A stretch of DNA of 64,000 bases, from the NCBI GenBank assembly GCA_963681505.1, contig OY811977.1, positions 1 through 64,000 of the forward strand, in the 5' to 3' direction. Position numbers and translations under genes: made by a program. Positions within the stretch are counted from its first letter, which is position 1. Each line of letters opens with the position of its first letter. A model generated the notes under the pieces. The model saw only the letters and a program-made list of their open reading frames with translations, had not been told where the DNA came from and ran no database searches. The stretch is from Eunapius fragilis. Lineage: Eukaryota; Porifera; Demospongiae; Spongillida; Spongillidae. Shown here in pieces: positions 33,700-48,600 of this stretch.

Positions 33700-36600
33700 G
33701 GAGAAAATTGGCTATGTTCCAACCAAGGTGTTAATTTAACAAACTATTGGAGTTGCGATATGTATTCATGAAACGAACGAATTAACTGTTTTCTTTCTCT
33801 AAATAATGCCTCCTCTATAATCAGCTCATTGGTTTGGCTGTTCCATGCAAATAGATTAGTGGTTCCCTCCCATACATTTCTATGGGTGAAAATTGGCGAT
33901 ATTCCCACCAAGGTGTTAATAAAACAAACTAGTGGAGTTGCGATCCTACTTCATGGAACGAACGAGTAACCTGTTTTCTTTCTCTAAATAATGCCTCCTC
34001 TATAATCAGCTCATTGGTTTGGCTGTACCATGCAAATAGATTAGTGGTTCCCTCCCATACATTTCTATGGGAGAAAATTGGCTATCTTCCCACCAAGGTG
34101 TAAATAAAACAAACTAGTGGAGTTGCGATCCTACTTCATGCAACGAACGAGTAACCTGTTTTCTTTCTGTAAATAATGCCTCCTCTATAATCAGCTCATT
34201 GGTTTGGCTGTACCATGCAAATAGATTAGTGGTTCCCTCCCATACATTTCTATGGGAGAAAATTGGCTATGTTCCAACCAAGGTGTTAGTTTAACAAACT
34301 ATTGGAGTTGCGATATGTATTCATGAAACGAACGAATAAACTGTTTTCTTTCTCTAAATAATGCCTCCTCTATAATCAGCTCATTGGTTTGGCTGTTCCA
34401 TGCAAATAGATTAGTGGTTCCCTCCCATACATTTCTATGGGTGAAAATTGGCTATCTTCCCACCAAGGTGTTAATAAAACAAACTAGTGGAGTTGCGATC
34501 CTACTTCATGGAACGAACGAGTAACCTGTTTTCTTTCACTAAATAATGCCTCCTCTATAATCAGCTCATTGGTTTGGCTGTACCATGCAAATAGATTAGT
34601 GGTTCCCTCCCATACATTTCTATGGGAGAAAATTGGCTATGTTCCAACCAAGGTGTTAGTTTAACAAACTATTGGAGTTGCGATATGTATTCATGAAATG
34701 AACGAATAAACTGTTTTCTTTCTCTAAATAATGCCTCCTCTATAATCAGCTCATTGGTTTGGCTGTACCATGCAAATTGATTAGTGGTTCCCTCCCATAC
34801 ATTTCGATGGGTGAAAATTGGCTATCTTCCCACCAAGGTGTTAATAAAACAAACTAGTGGAGTTGCGATCCTACTTCATGGAACGAACGATTAACCTGTT
34901 TTCTTTCTCTAAATAATGCCTCCTCTATAATCAGCTCATTGGTTTGGCTGTACCATGCAAATAGATTAGTGGTTCCCTCCCATACATTTCTATGGGTGAA
35001 AACTGGCTATCTTCCCACCAAGGTGTTAATAAAACAAACTAGTGGAGTTGCGATCCTACTTCATGGAACGAACGAGTAACCTGTTTTCTTTCTCTAAATA
35101 ATGCCTCCTCTATAATCAGCTCATTGGTTTGGCTGTACCATGCAAATAGATTAGTGGTTCCCTCCCATACATTTCTATGGGAGAAAATTGGCTATGTTCC
35201 AACCAAGGTGTTAATTTAACAAACTATTGGAGTTGCGATATGTATTCATGAAACGAACGAATAAACTGTTTTCTTTCTCTAAATAATGCCTCCTCTATAA
35301 TCAGCTCATTGGTTTGGCTGTACCATGCAAATAGATTAGTGGTTCCCTCCCATACATTTCTATGGGTGAAAATTGGCTATCTTCCCACCAAGGTGTAAAT
35401 AAAACAAACTAGTGGAGTTGCGATCCTACTTCATGGAACGAACGAGTAACCTGTTTTCTTTCTCTAAGTAATGCCTCCTCTATAATCAGCTCATTGGTTT
35501 GGCTGTACCATGCAAATAAATTAGTGGTTCCCTCCCATACATTTCTATGGGAGAAAATTGGCTATGTTCCAACCAAGGTGTTAGTTTAACAAACTATTGG
35601 AGTTGCGATATGTATTCATGAAACGAACGAATAAACTGTTTTCTTTCTCTAAATAATGCCTACTCTATAATCAGCTCATTGGTTTGGCTGTACCATGCAA
35701 ATAGATTAGTAGTTCCCTCCCATACATTTCGATGGGTGAAAATTGGCTATCGTCCCACCAAGGTGTTAATAAAACAAACTAGTGGAGTTGCGATATGTAT
35801 TCATGAAACGAACGAATAACCTGTTTTCTTTCTCTAAATAATGCCTCCTCTATAATCAGCTCATTGGTTTGGCTGGACCATGCAAATAGATTAGTGGTTC
35901 CCTCCCATACATTTCTATGGGAGAAAATTGGCTATCTTCCCACCAAGGTGTAAATAAAACAAACTAGTGGAGTTGCGATCCTACTTCATGGAACGAACGA
36001 GTAACCTGTTTTCATTCTCTAAGTAATGCCTCCTCTATAATCAGCTCATTGGTTTGGCTGTACCATGCAAATAGATTAGCGGTTCCCTCCCATACATTTC
36101 TATGGGAGAAAATTGGCTATGTTCCAACCAAGGTGTTAGTTTAACAAACTATTGGAGTTGCGATATGTATTCATGAAACGAACGAATAAACTGTTTTCTT
36201 TCTCTAAATAATGCCTCCTCTATAATCAGCTCATTGGTTTGGCTGTACCATGCAAATAGATTAGTGGTTCCCTCCCATACATTTCGATGGGTGAAAATTG
36301 GCTATCTTCCCACCAAGGTGTTAATAAAACAAACTAGTGGAGTTGCGATCCTACTTCATGGAACGAACGAGTAACCTGTTTTCTTTCTCTGAATAATGCC
36401 TCCTCTATAATCAGCTCATTGGTTTGGCTGTACCATGCAAATAGATTAGTGGTTCCCTCCCATACATTTCTATGGGTGAAAATTGGCTATCTTCCCACCA
36501 AGGTGTTAATAAAACAAACTAGTGGAGTTGCGATCCTACTTCATGGAACGAACGAGTAACCTGTTTTCTTTCTCTGAATAATGCCTCCTCTTTTATCAGC

Positions 36601-39600
36601 TCATTGGTTTGGCTGTACCATGCAAATAGATTAGTGGTTCCCTCCCATACATTTCTATGGGAGAAAATTGGCTATGTTCCAACCAAGGTGTTAATTTAAC
36701 AAACTATTGGAGTTGCGATATGTATTCATGAAACGAACGAATTAACTGTTTTCTTTCTCTAAATAATGCCTCCTCTATAATCAGCTCATTGGTTTGGCTG
36801 TTCCATGCAAATAGATTAGTGGTTCCCTCCCATACATTTCTATGGGTGAAAATTGGCGATATTCCCACCAAGGTGTTAATAAAACAAACTAGTGGAGTTG
36901 CGATCCTACTTCATGGAACGAACGAGTAACCTGTTTTCTTTCTCTAAATAATGCCTCCTCTATAATCAGCTCATTGGTTTGGCTGTACCATGCAAATAGA
37001 TTAGTGGTTCCCTCCCATACATTTCTATGGGAGAAAATTGGCTATCTTCCCACCAAGGTGTAAATAAAACAAACTAGTGGAGTTGCGATCCTACTTCATG
37101 CAACGAACGAGTAACCTGTTTTCTTTCTGTAAATAATGCCTCCTCTATAATCAGCTCATTGGTTTGGCTGTACCATGCAAATAGATTAGTGGTTCCCTCC
37201 CATACATTTCTATGGGAGAAAATTGGCTATGTTCCAACCAAGGTGTTAGTTTAACAAACTATTGGAGTTGCGATATGTATTCATGAAACGAACGAATAAA
37301 CTGTTTTCTTTCTCTAAATAATGCCTCCTCTATAATCAGCTCATTGGTTTGGCTGTTCCATGCAAATAGATTAGTGGTTCCCTCCCATACATTTCTATGG
37401 GTGAAAATTGGCTATCTTCCCACCAAGGTGTTAATAAAACAAACTAGTGGAGTTGCGATCCTACTTCATGGAACGAACGAGTAACCTGTTTTCTTTCACT
37501 AAATAATGCCTCCTCTATAATCAGCTCATTGGTTTGGCTGTACCATGCAAATAGATTAGTGGTTCCCTCCCATACATTTCTATGGGAGAAAATTGGCTAT
37601 GTTCCAACCAAGGTGTTAGTTTAACAAACTATTGGAGTTGCGATATGTATTCATGAAATGAACGAATAAACTGTTTTCTTTCTCTAAATAATGCCTCCTC
37701 TATAATCAGCTCATTGGTTTGGCTGTACCATGCAAATTGATTAGTGGTTCCCTCCCATACATTTCGATGGGTGAAAATTGGCTATCTTCCCACCAAGGTG
37801 TTAATAAAACAAACTAGTGGAGTTGCGATCCTACTTCATGGAACGAACGATTAACCTGTTTTCTTTCTCTAAATAATGCCTCCTCTATAATCAGCTCATT
37901 GGTTTGGCTGTACCATGCAAATAGATTAGTGGTTCCCTCCCATACATTTCTATGGGTGAAAACTGGCTATCTTCCCACCAAGGTGTTAATAAAACAAACT
38001 AGTGGAGTTGCGATCCTACTTCATGGAACGAACGAGTAACCTGTTTTCTTTCTCTAAATAATGCCTCCTCTATAATCAGCTCATTGGTTTGGCTGTACCA
38101 TGCAAATAGATTAGTGGTTCCCTCCCATACATTTCTATGGGAGAAAATTGGCTATGTTCCAACCAAGGTGTTAATTTAACAAACTATTGGAGTTGCGATA
38201 TGTATTCATGAAACGAACGAATAAACTGTTTTCTTTCTCTAAATAATGCCTCCTCTATAATCAGCTCATTGGTTTGGCTGTACCATGCAAATAGATTAGT
38301 GGTTCCCTCCCATACATTTCTATGGGTGAAAATTGGCTATCTTCCCACCAAGGTGTAAATAAAACAAACTAGTGGAGTTGCGATCCTACTTCATGGAACG
38401 AACGAGTAACCTGTTTTCTTTCTCTAAGTAATGCCTCCTCTATAATCAGCTCATTGGTTTGGCTGTACCATGCAAATAAATTAGTGGTTCCCTCCCATAC
38501 ATTTCTATGGGAGAAAATTGGCTATGTTCCAACCAAGGTGTTAGTTTAACAAACTATTGGAGTTGCGATATGTATTCATGAAACGAACGAATAAACTGTT
38601 TTCTTTCTCTAAATAATGCCTACTCTATAATCAGCTCATTGGTTTGGCTGTACCATGCAAATAGATTAGTAGTTCCCTCCCATACATTTCGATGGGTGAA
38701 AATTGGCTATCGTCCCACCAAGGTGTTAATAAAACAAACTAGTGGAGTTGCGATATGTATTCATGAAACGAACGAATAACCTGTTTTCTTTCTCTAAATA
38801 ATGCCTCCTCTATAATCAGCTCATTGGTTTGGCTGGACCATGCAAATAGATTAGTGGTTCCCTCCCATACATTTCTATGGGAGAAAATTGGCTATCTTCC
38901 CACCAAGGTGTAAATAAAACAAACTAGTGGAGTTGCGATCCTACTTCATGGAACGAACGAGTAACCTGTTTTCATTCTCTAAGTAATGCCTCCTCTATAA
39001 TCAGCTCATTGGTTTGGCTGTACCATGCAAATAGATTAGCGGTTCCCTCCCATACATTTCTATGGGAGAAAATTGGCTATGTTCCAACCAAGGTGTTAGT
39101 TTAACAAACTATTGGAGTTGCGATATGTATTCATGAAACGAACGAATAAACTGTTTTCTTTCTCTAAATAATGCCTCCTCTATAATCAGCTCATTGGTTT
39201 GGCTGTACCATGCAAATAGATTAGTGGTTCCCTCCCATACATTTCGATGGGTGAAAATTGGCTATCTTCCCACCAAGGTGTTAATAAAACAAACTAGTGG
39301 AGTTGCGATCCTACTTCATGGAACGAACGAGTAACCTGTTTTCTTTCTCTGAATAATGCCTCCTCTATAATCAGCTCATTGGTTTGGCTGTACCATGCAA
39401 ATAGATTAGTGGTTCCCTCCCATACATTTCTATGGGTGAAAATTGGCTATCTTCCCACCAAGGTGTTAATAAAACAAACTAGTGGAGTTGCGATCCTACT
39501 TCATGGAACGAACGAGTAACCTGTTTTCTTTCTCTGAATAATGCCTCCTCTTTTATCAGCTCATTGGTTTGGCTGTACCATGCAAATAGATTAGTGGTTC

Positions 39601-39640
39601 CCTCCCATACATTTCTATGGGAGAAAATTGGCTATGTCCC
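33700..39640 (+). repeat. 16-monomer higher-order repeat (2960 bp), two tandem copies
   Basis: Private variants recur at exactly +2960: GGCGATATTCCC (33896, 36856), CATGCAACGAACGAG (34137, 37097), AAATTGATTAG (34776, 37736), CTATCGTCCCACC (35747, 38707), GGCTGGACCATG (35873, 38833). Near-complete identity of the two copies implies a recent duplication. The variant CCTCTTTTATCAG at about 36586 and 39546 marks the right end of each copy. Confidence 0.9.
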
Positions 39641-39699
39641 AACCAAGGTGTTAATTTAACAAACTATTGGAGTTGCGATATGTATTCATGAAACGAACG

Positions 39700-42600
39700 A
39701 ATAACCTGTTTTCTTTCTCTAAGTAATGCCTCCTCTATAATCAGCTCATTGGTTTGGCTGTACCATGCAAATAGATTAGTGGTTCCCTCCCATACATTTC
39801 TATGGGTGAAAATTGGCTATCTTCCCACCAAGGTGTTAATAAAACAAACTAGTGGAGTTGCGATCCTACTTCATGGAACGAACGAGTAACCTGTTTTCTT
39901 TCTCTAAATAATGCCTCCTCTATAATCAGCTCATTGGTTTGGCTGTACCATGCAAATAGATTAGTGGTTCCCTCCCATACATTTCTATGGGTGAAAATTG
40001 GCTATCTTCCCACCAAGGTGTTAATAAAACAAACAAGTGGAGTTGCGATCCTACTTCATGGAACGAACGAGTAACCTGTTTTCTTTCTCTGAATAATGCC
40101 TCCTCTATAGTCAGCTCATTGGTTTGGCTGTACCATGCAAATAGATTAGTGGTTCCCTCCCATACATTTCTATGGGTGAGAATTGGCTATCTTCCCACCA
40201 AGGTGTTAATAAAACAAACTAGTGGAGTTGCGATCCTACTTCATGGAACGAACGAGGAACCTGTTTTCTTTTTCTAAATAATGCCTCCTCTATAATCAGC
40301 TCATTGGTTTGGCTGTACCATGCAAATAGATTAGTGGTTCCCTCCTATACATTTCTATGGGTGAAAATTGGCTATCTTCCCACCAAGGTGTTAATAAAAC
40401 AAACTAGTGGAGTTGCGATCCTACTTCATGGAACGAACGAGTAACCTGTTTTCTTTCTCTTAATAATGCCTCCTCTATTATCAGCTCATTGGTTTGGCTG
40501 TACCATGCAAATAGATTAGTGTTCCCTCCCATACATTTCTATGGGAGAAAATTGGCTATGTTCCAACCAAGGTGTTAATTTAACAAACTATTGGAGTTGC
40601 GATATGTATTCATGAAACGAACGAATAAACTGTTTTCTTTCTCTAAATAATGCCTCCTCTATAATCAGCTCATTAGTTTGGCTATTCCATGCAAATAGAT
40701 TAGTGGTTCCCTCCCATACATTTCTATGGGTGAAAATTGGCTATCTTCCCACCAAGGTGTTAATAAAACAAACTAGTGGAGTTGCGATCCTACTTCATGG
40801 AACGAACGAGTAACCTGTTTTCTTTCTCTAAATAATGCCTCCTCTATAATCAGCTCATTGGTTTGGCTGTACCATGCAAATAGATTAGTGGTTCCCTCCC
40901 ATACATTTCTATGGGTGAAAATTGGCAATCTTCCCACCAAGGTGTTAATAAAACAAACTAGTGGAGTTGCGATCCTACTTCATGGAACGAAAGAGTAACC
41001 TGTTTTCTTTCCCTAAATAATGCCTCCTCTATTATCAGCTCATTGGTTTGGCTGTACCATGCAAATAGAATAGTGGTTCCCTCCCATACATTTCTATGGG
41101 AGAAAATTGGCTATGATCCAACCAAGGTGTTATTTTAACAAACTATTGGAGTTGCGATATGTATTCATGAAACGAACGAATAACCTGTTTTCTTTCTCTA
41201 AATAATGCCTCCTCTATTATCAGCTCATTGGTTTGGCTGTACCATGCAAATAGATTAGTGGTTCCCTCCCATACATTTCTATGGGTGAAAATTGGCTATC
41301 TTCCCACAAAGGTGTTAATAAAACAAACTAGTGGAGTTGCGATCCTACTTCATGGAACGAACGAGTAACCTGTTTTCTTTCTCTAAATAATGCCTCCTCT
41401 ATAATCAGCTCATTGGTTTGGCTGTACCATGCAAATAGATTAGTGGTTCCCTCCCATACATTTCTATGGGTGAAAATTGGCTATCTTCCCACCAAGGTGT
41501 TTATAAAACAAACTGGTGGAGTTGCGATCCTACTTCATGGAACGAACGAGTAACCTGTTTTCTTTCTCTAAATAATGCCTCCTCGATTATCAGCTCATTG
41601 GTTTGGCTGTACCATGCAAATAGATTAGTGGTTCCCTCCCATACATTTCTATGGGTGAAAATTGGCTATCTTCCCACCAAGGTGTTAATAAAACAAACTA
41701 GTGGAGTTGCGATCCTACTTCATGGAACGAACGTGTAACCAGTTTTCTTTCTCTAAATAATGCCTCCTCTATAATCAGTTCATTGGTTTGGCTGTACCAT
41801 GCAAATAGATTAGTGGTTCCCTCCCATACATTTCTATGCGACAAAATTGGCTATGTTCCCACCAAGGTGTTAATAAAACAAACTAGTGGAGTTGTGATCC
41901 TACTTCATGGAACGAACGATTAAACTGTTTTCTTTCTCTAAATAATGCCTCCTCTATAATCAGCTCATTGGTTTGGCTGTACCATGCAAATAGATTAGTG
42001 GTTCCCTCCCATACATTTCTATGGGTGAAAATTGGCTATCTTCCCACCAAGATGTTGATAAAACAAACTAGTGGAGTTGCGATCCTACTTCATGGAACGA
42101 ACGAGTAACCTGTTTTCTTTCTCTAAATAATGCCTCCTCTATAATCAGCTCATTGGTTTGGCTGTACCATGCAAATAGATTAGTGGTTCCCTCCCATACA
42201 TTTCTATGCGACAAAATTGGCTATGTTCCAACCAAGGTGTTAATTTAACAAACTATTGGAGTTGCGATATGTATTCATGAAACGAACGAATAACCTGTTT
42301 TCTTTCTCTAAATAATGCCTCCTCTATAATCAGCTCATTGGTTTGGCTGTACCATGCAAATAGATTAGTGGTTCCCTCCCATACATTTCTATGGGTGAAA
42401 ATTGGCTATCTTCCCACCAAGGTGTTTATAAAACAAACTAGTGGAGTTGCGATCCTACTTCATGGAACGACCGAGTAACCTGTTTTCTTTCTCTAAATAA
42501 TGCCTCCTCTATAATCAGCTCATTGGTTTGGCTGTACCATGCAAATAGATTAGTGGTTCCCTCCCATACATTTCTATGGGTGAAAATGGGCAATCTTCCT

Positions 42601-45600
42601 ACCAAGGTGTTAATAAAACAAACTAGTGGAGTTGCGATCCTACTTCATAGAACGAAAGAGTAACCTGTTTTCTTTCCCTAAATAATGCCTCCTCTATTAT
42701 CAGCTCATTGGTTTGGCTGTACCATGCAAATAGAATAGTGGTTCCCTCCCATACATTTCTATGGGAGAAAATTGGCTATGATCCAACCAAGGTGTTAATT
42801 TAACAAACTATTGGAGTTGCGATATGTATTCATGAAACGAACGAATAACCTGTTTTCTTTCTCTAAATAATGCCTCCTCTATTATCAGCTCATTGGTTTG
42901 GCTGTACCATGCAAATAGATTAGTGGTTCCCTCCCATACATTTCTATGGGTGAAAATTGGCTATCTTCCCACCAAGGTGTTAATAAAACAAACTAGTGGA
43001 GTAGCGATCCTACTTCATGGAACGAACGAGGAACCTGTTTTCTTTCTCTAAATAATGCCTCCTCTATAATCAGCTCATTGGTTTGGCTGTACCATGCAAA
43101 TAGATTAGTGGTTCCCTCCCATACATTTCTATGGGTGAAAATTGGCTATCTTCCCACCAAGGTGTTAATAAAACAAACTAGTGGAGTTGCGATCCTACTT
43201 CATGGAACGAACGAGGAACCTGTTTTCTTTCTCTAAATAATGCCTCCTCTATAATCAGCTCATTGGTTTGGCTGTACCATGCAAATAGATTAGTGGTTCC
43301 CTCCCATACATTTCTATGCGACAAAATTGGCTATGTTCCCACCAAGGTGTTAATAAAACAAACTAGTGGAGTTGTGATCCTACTTCATGGAACGAACGAG
43401 TAAACTGTTTTCTTTCTCTAAATAATGCCTCCTCTATAATCAGCTCATTGGTTTGGCTGTACCATGCAAATAGATGAGTGGTTCCCTCCCATACATTTCT
43501 ATGGGAGAAAATTGGCTATGTTCCAACCAAGGTGTTAATATTACAAACTACTGGAGTTGCGATATGTATTCATGGAACGAACGACTAACCTGTTTTCTTT
43601 CTCTAAATAATGCCTCCTCTATAATCAGCTCATTGGTTTGGCTGTACCATGCAAATAGATTAGTGGTTCCCTCCCATACATTTCTATGGGAGAAAATTGG
43701 CTATGTTCCAACCAAGCTGTTAATTTAACAAACTATTGGAGTTGCGATATGTATTCATGAAACGAACGAATAACCTGTTTTCTTTCTCTAAATAATGCCT
43801 CCTCTATAATCAGCTCATTGGTTTGGCTGTACCATGCAAATAGATTAGTGGTTCCCTCCCATACATTTCTATGGGTGAAAATTGGCTATCTTCCCACCAA
43901 GGTGTTAATAAAACAAACTAGTGGAGTTGCGATCCTACTTCATGGAACGAACGAGTAACCTGTTTTCTTTCTCTAAATAATGCCTCCTCTATAATCAGCT
44001 CATTGGTTTGGCTGTACCATGCAAATAGATTAGTGGTTCCCTCCCATACATTTCTATGGGTGAAAATTGGCTATCTTCCCACCAAGGTGTTAATAAAACA
44101 AACAAGTGGAGTTGCGATCCTACTTCATGGAACGAACGAGTAACCTGTTTTCTTTCTCTGAATAATGCCTCCTCTATAATCAGCTCATTGGTTTGGCTGT
44201 ACCTTGCAAATAGATTAGTGGTTCCCTCCCATACATTTCTATGGGTGAAAATTGGCTATCTTCCCACCAAGGTGTTAATAATACAAACTAGTGGAGTTGC
44301 GATCCTACTTCATGGAACGAACGAGGAACCTGTTTTCTTTTTCTAAATAATGCCTCCTCTATAATCAGCTCATTGGTTTGGCTGTACCATGCAAATAGAT
44401 TAGTGGTTCTCTCCCATACATTTCTATGGGTGAAAATTGGCTATCTTCCCACCAAGGTGTTAATAAAACAAACTAGTGGAGTTGCGATCCTACTTGATGG
44501 AACGAACGAGTAACCTGTTTTCTTTCTCTTAATAATGCCTCCTCTATAATCAGCTCATTGGTTTGGCTGTACCATGCAAATAGATTAGTGGTTCCCTCCC
44601 ATACATTTCTATGGGTGAAAATTGGCTATCTTCCCACCAAGGTGTTAATAATACAAACTAGTGGAGTTGCGATCCTACTTCATGGTACGAACGAGTAACC
44701 TGTTTTCTTTTTCTAAATAATGCCTCCTCTATAATCAGCTCATTGGTTTGGCTGTACCCTGCAAATAGATTAGTGGTTCCCTCCTATACATTTCTATGGG
44801 TGAAAATTGGCTATCTTCCCACCAAGGTGTTAATAAAACAAACTAGTGGAGTTGCGATCCTACTTCATGGAACGAACGAGTAACCTGTTTTCTTTCTCTT
44901 AATAATGCCTCCTCTATTATCAGCTCATTGGTTTGGCTGTACCATGCAAATAGATTAGTGTTCCCTCCCATACATTTCTATGGGAGAAAATTGGCTATGT
45001 TCCAACCAAGGTGTTAATTTAACAAACTATTGGAGTTGCGATATGTATTCATGAAACGAACGAATAAACTGTTTTCTTTCTCTAAATAATGCCTCCTCTA
45101 TAATCAGCTCATTAGTTTGGCTGTTCCATGCAAATAGATTAGTGGTTCCCTCCCATACATTTCTATGGGTGAAAATTGGCTATCTTCCCACCAAGGTGTT
45201 AATAAAACAAACTAGTGGAGTTGCGATCCTACTTCATGGAACGAACGAGTAACCTGTTTTCTTTCTCTAAATAATGCCTCCTCTATAATCAGCTCATTGG
45301 TTTGGCTGTACCATGCAAATAGATTAGTGGTTCCCTCCCATACATTTCTATGGGTGAAAATTGGCTATCTTCCCACCAAGGTGTAAATAAAACAAACTAG
45401 TGGAGTTGCGATCCTACTTCATGGAACGAACGAGTAACCTGTTTTCTTTCTCTAAGTAATGCCTCCTCTATAATCAGCTCATTGGTTTGGCTGTACCATG
45501 CAAATAGATTAGTGGTTCCCTCCCATACATTTCTATGGGTGAAAATTGGCAATCTTCCCACCAAGGTGTTAATAAAACAAACTAGTGGAGTTGCGATCCT

Positions 45601-48600
45601 ACTTCATGGAACGAAAGAGTAACCTGTTTTCTTTCCCTAAATAATGCCTCCTCTATTATCAGCTCATTGGTTTGGCTGTACCATGCAAATACAATAGTGG
45701 TTCCCTCCCATACATTTCTATGGGAGAAAATTGGCTATGATCCAACCAAGGTGTTATTTTAACAAACTATTGGAGTTGCGATATGTATTCATGAAACGAA
45801 CGAATAACCTGTTTTCTTTCTCTAAATAATGCCTCCTCTATTATCAGCTCATTGGTTTGGCTGTACCATGCAAATAGATTAGTGGTTCCCTCCCATACAT
45901 TTCTATGGGTGAAAATTGGCTATCTTCCCACCAAGGTGTTAATAAAACAAACTAGTGGAGTTGCGATCCTACTTCATGGAACGAACGAGTAACCTGTTTT
46001 CTTTCTCTAAATAATGCCTCCTCTATAATCAGCTCATTGGTTTGGCTGTACCATGCAAATAGATTAGTGGTTCCCTCCCATACATTTCTATGGGTGAAAA
46101 TTGGCTATCTTCCCACCAAGGTGTTTATAAAACAAACTGGTGGAGTTGCGATCCTACTTCATGGAACGAACGAGTAACCTGTTTTCTTTCTCTAAATAAT
46201 GCCTCCTCTATAATCAGCTCATTGGTTTGGCTGTACCATGCAAATAGATTAGTGGTTCCCTCCCATACATTTCTATGGGTGAAAATTGGCAATCTTCCCA
46301 CCAAGGTGTTAATAAAACAAACTAGTGGAGTTGCGATCCTACTTCATGGAACGAAAGAGTAACCTGTTTTCTTTCCCTAAATAATGCCTCCTCTATTATC
46401 AGCTCATTGGTTTGGCTGTACCATGCAAATACAATAGTGGTTCCCTCCCATACATTTCTATGGGAGAAAATTGGCTATGATCCAACCAAGGTGTTATTTT
46501 AACAAACTATTGGAGTTGCGATATGTATTCATGAAACGAACGAATAACCTGTTTTCTTTCTCTAAATAATGCCTCCTCTATTATCAGCTCATTGGTTTGG
46601 CTGTACCATGCAAATAGATTAGTGGTTCCCTCCCATACATTTCTATGGGTGAAAATTGGCTATCTTCCCACCAAGGTGTTAATAAAACAAACTAGTGGAG
46701 TTGCGATCCTACTTCATGGAATGAACGAGTAACCTGTTTTCTTTCTCTAAATAATGCCTCCTCTATAATCAGCTCATTGGTTTGGCTGTACCATGCAAAT
46801 AGATTAGTGGTTCCCTCCCATACATTTCTATGGGTGAAAATTGGCTATCTTCCCACCAAGGTGTTTATAAAACAAACTGGTGGAGTTGCGATCCTACTTC
46901 ATGGAACGAACGAGTAACCTGTTTTCTTTCTCTAAATAATGCCTCCTCGATTATCAGCTCATTGGTTTGGCTGTACCATGCAAATAGATTAGTGGTTCCC
47001 TCCCATACATTTCTATGGGTGAAAATTGGCTATCTTCCCACCAAGGTGTTAATAAAACAAACTAGTGGAGTTGCGATCCTACTTCATGGAACGAACGTGT
47101 AACCAGTTTTCTTTCTCTAAATAATGCCTCCTCTATAATCAGTTCATTGGTTTGGCTGTACCATGCAAATAGATTAGTGGTTCCCTCCCATACATTTCTA
47201 TGCGACAAAATTGGCTATGTTCCCACCAAGGTGTTAATAAAACAAACTAGTGGAGTTGTGATCCTACTTCATGGAACGAACGATTAAACTGTTTTCTTTC
47301 TCTAAATAATGCCTCCTCTATAATCAGCTCATTGGTTTGGCTGTACCATGCAAATAGATTAGTGGTTCCCTCCCATACATTTCTATGGGTGAAAATTGGC
47401 TATCTTCCCACCAAGATGTTGATAAAACAAACTAGTGGAGTTGCGATCCTACTTCATGGAACGAACGAGTAACCTGTTTTCTTTCTCTAAATAATGCCTC
47501 CTCTATAATCAGCTCATTGGTTTGGCTGTACCATGCAAATAGATTAGTGGTTCCCTCCCATACATTTCTATGCGACAAAATTGGCTATGTTCCAACCAAG
47601 GTGTTAATTTAACAAACTATTGGAGTGGCGATATGTATTCATGAAACGAACGAATAACCTGTTTTCTTTCTCTAAATAATGCCTCCTCTATAATCAGCTC
47701 ATTGGTTTGGCTGTACCATGCAAATAGATTAGTGGTTCCCTCCCATACATTTCTATGGGTGAAAATTGGCTATCTTCCCACCAAGGTGTTTATAAAACAA
47801 ACTAGTGGAGTTGCGATCCTACATCATGGAACGACCGAGTAACCTGTTTTCTTACTCTGAATAATGCCTCCTCTATAATCAGCTCATTGGTTTGGCTGTA
47901 CCATGCAAATAGATTAGTGGTTCCCTCCCATACATTTCTATGGGTGAAAATTGGCAATCTTCCCACTAAGGTGTTAATAAAACAAACTAGTGGAGTTGCG
48001 ATCCTACTTCATGGAACGAAAGAGTAACCTGTTTTCTTTCCCTAAATAATGCCTCCTCTATTATCAGCTCATTGGTTTGGCTGTACCATGCAAATAGAAT
48101 AGTGGTTCCCTCCCATACATTTCTATGGGAGAAAATTGGCTATGATCCAACCAAGGTGTTAATTTAACAAACTATTGGAGTTGCGATATGTATTCATGAA
48201 ACGAACGAATAACCTGTTTTCTTTCTCTAAATAATGCCTCCTCTATTATCAGCTCATTGGTTTGGCTGTACCATGCAAATAGATTAGTGGTTCCCTCCCA
48301 TACATTTCTATGGGTGAAAATTGGCTATCTTCCCACCAAGGTGTTAATAAAACAAACTAGTGGAGTTGCGATCCTACTTCATGGAACGAACGAGTAACCT
48401 GTTTTCTTTCTCTAAATAATGCCTCCTCTATAATCAGCTCATTGGTTTGGCTGTACCATGCAAATAGATTAGTGGTTCCCTCCCATACATTTCTATGGGT
48501 GAAAATTGGCTATCTTCCCACCAAGGTGTTAATAAAACAAACAAGTGGAGTTGCGATCCTACTTCATGGAACGAACGAGTAACCTGTTTTCTTTCTCTGA

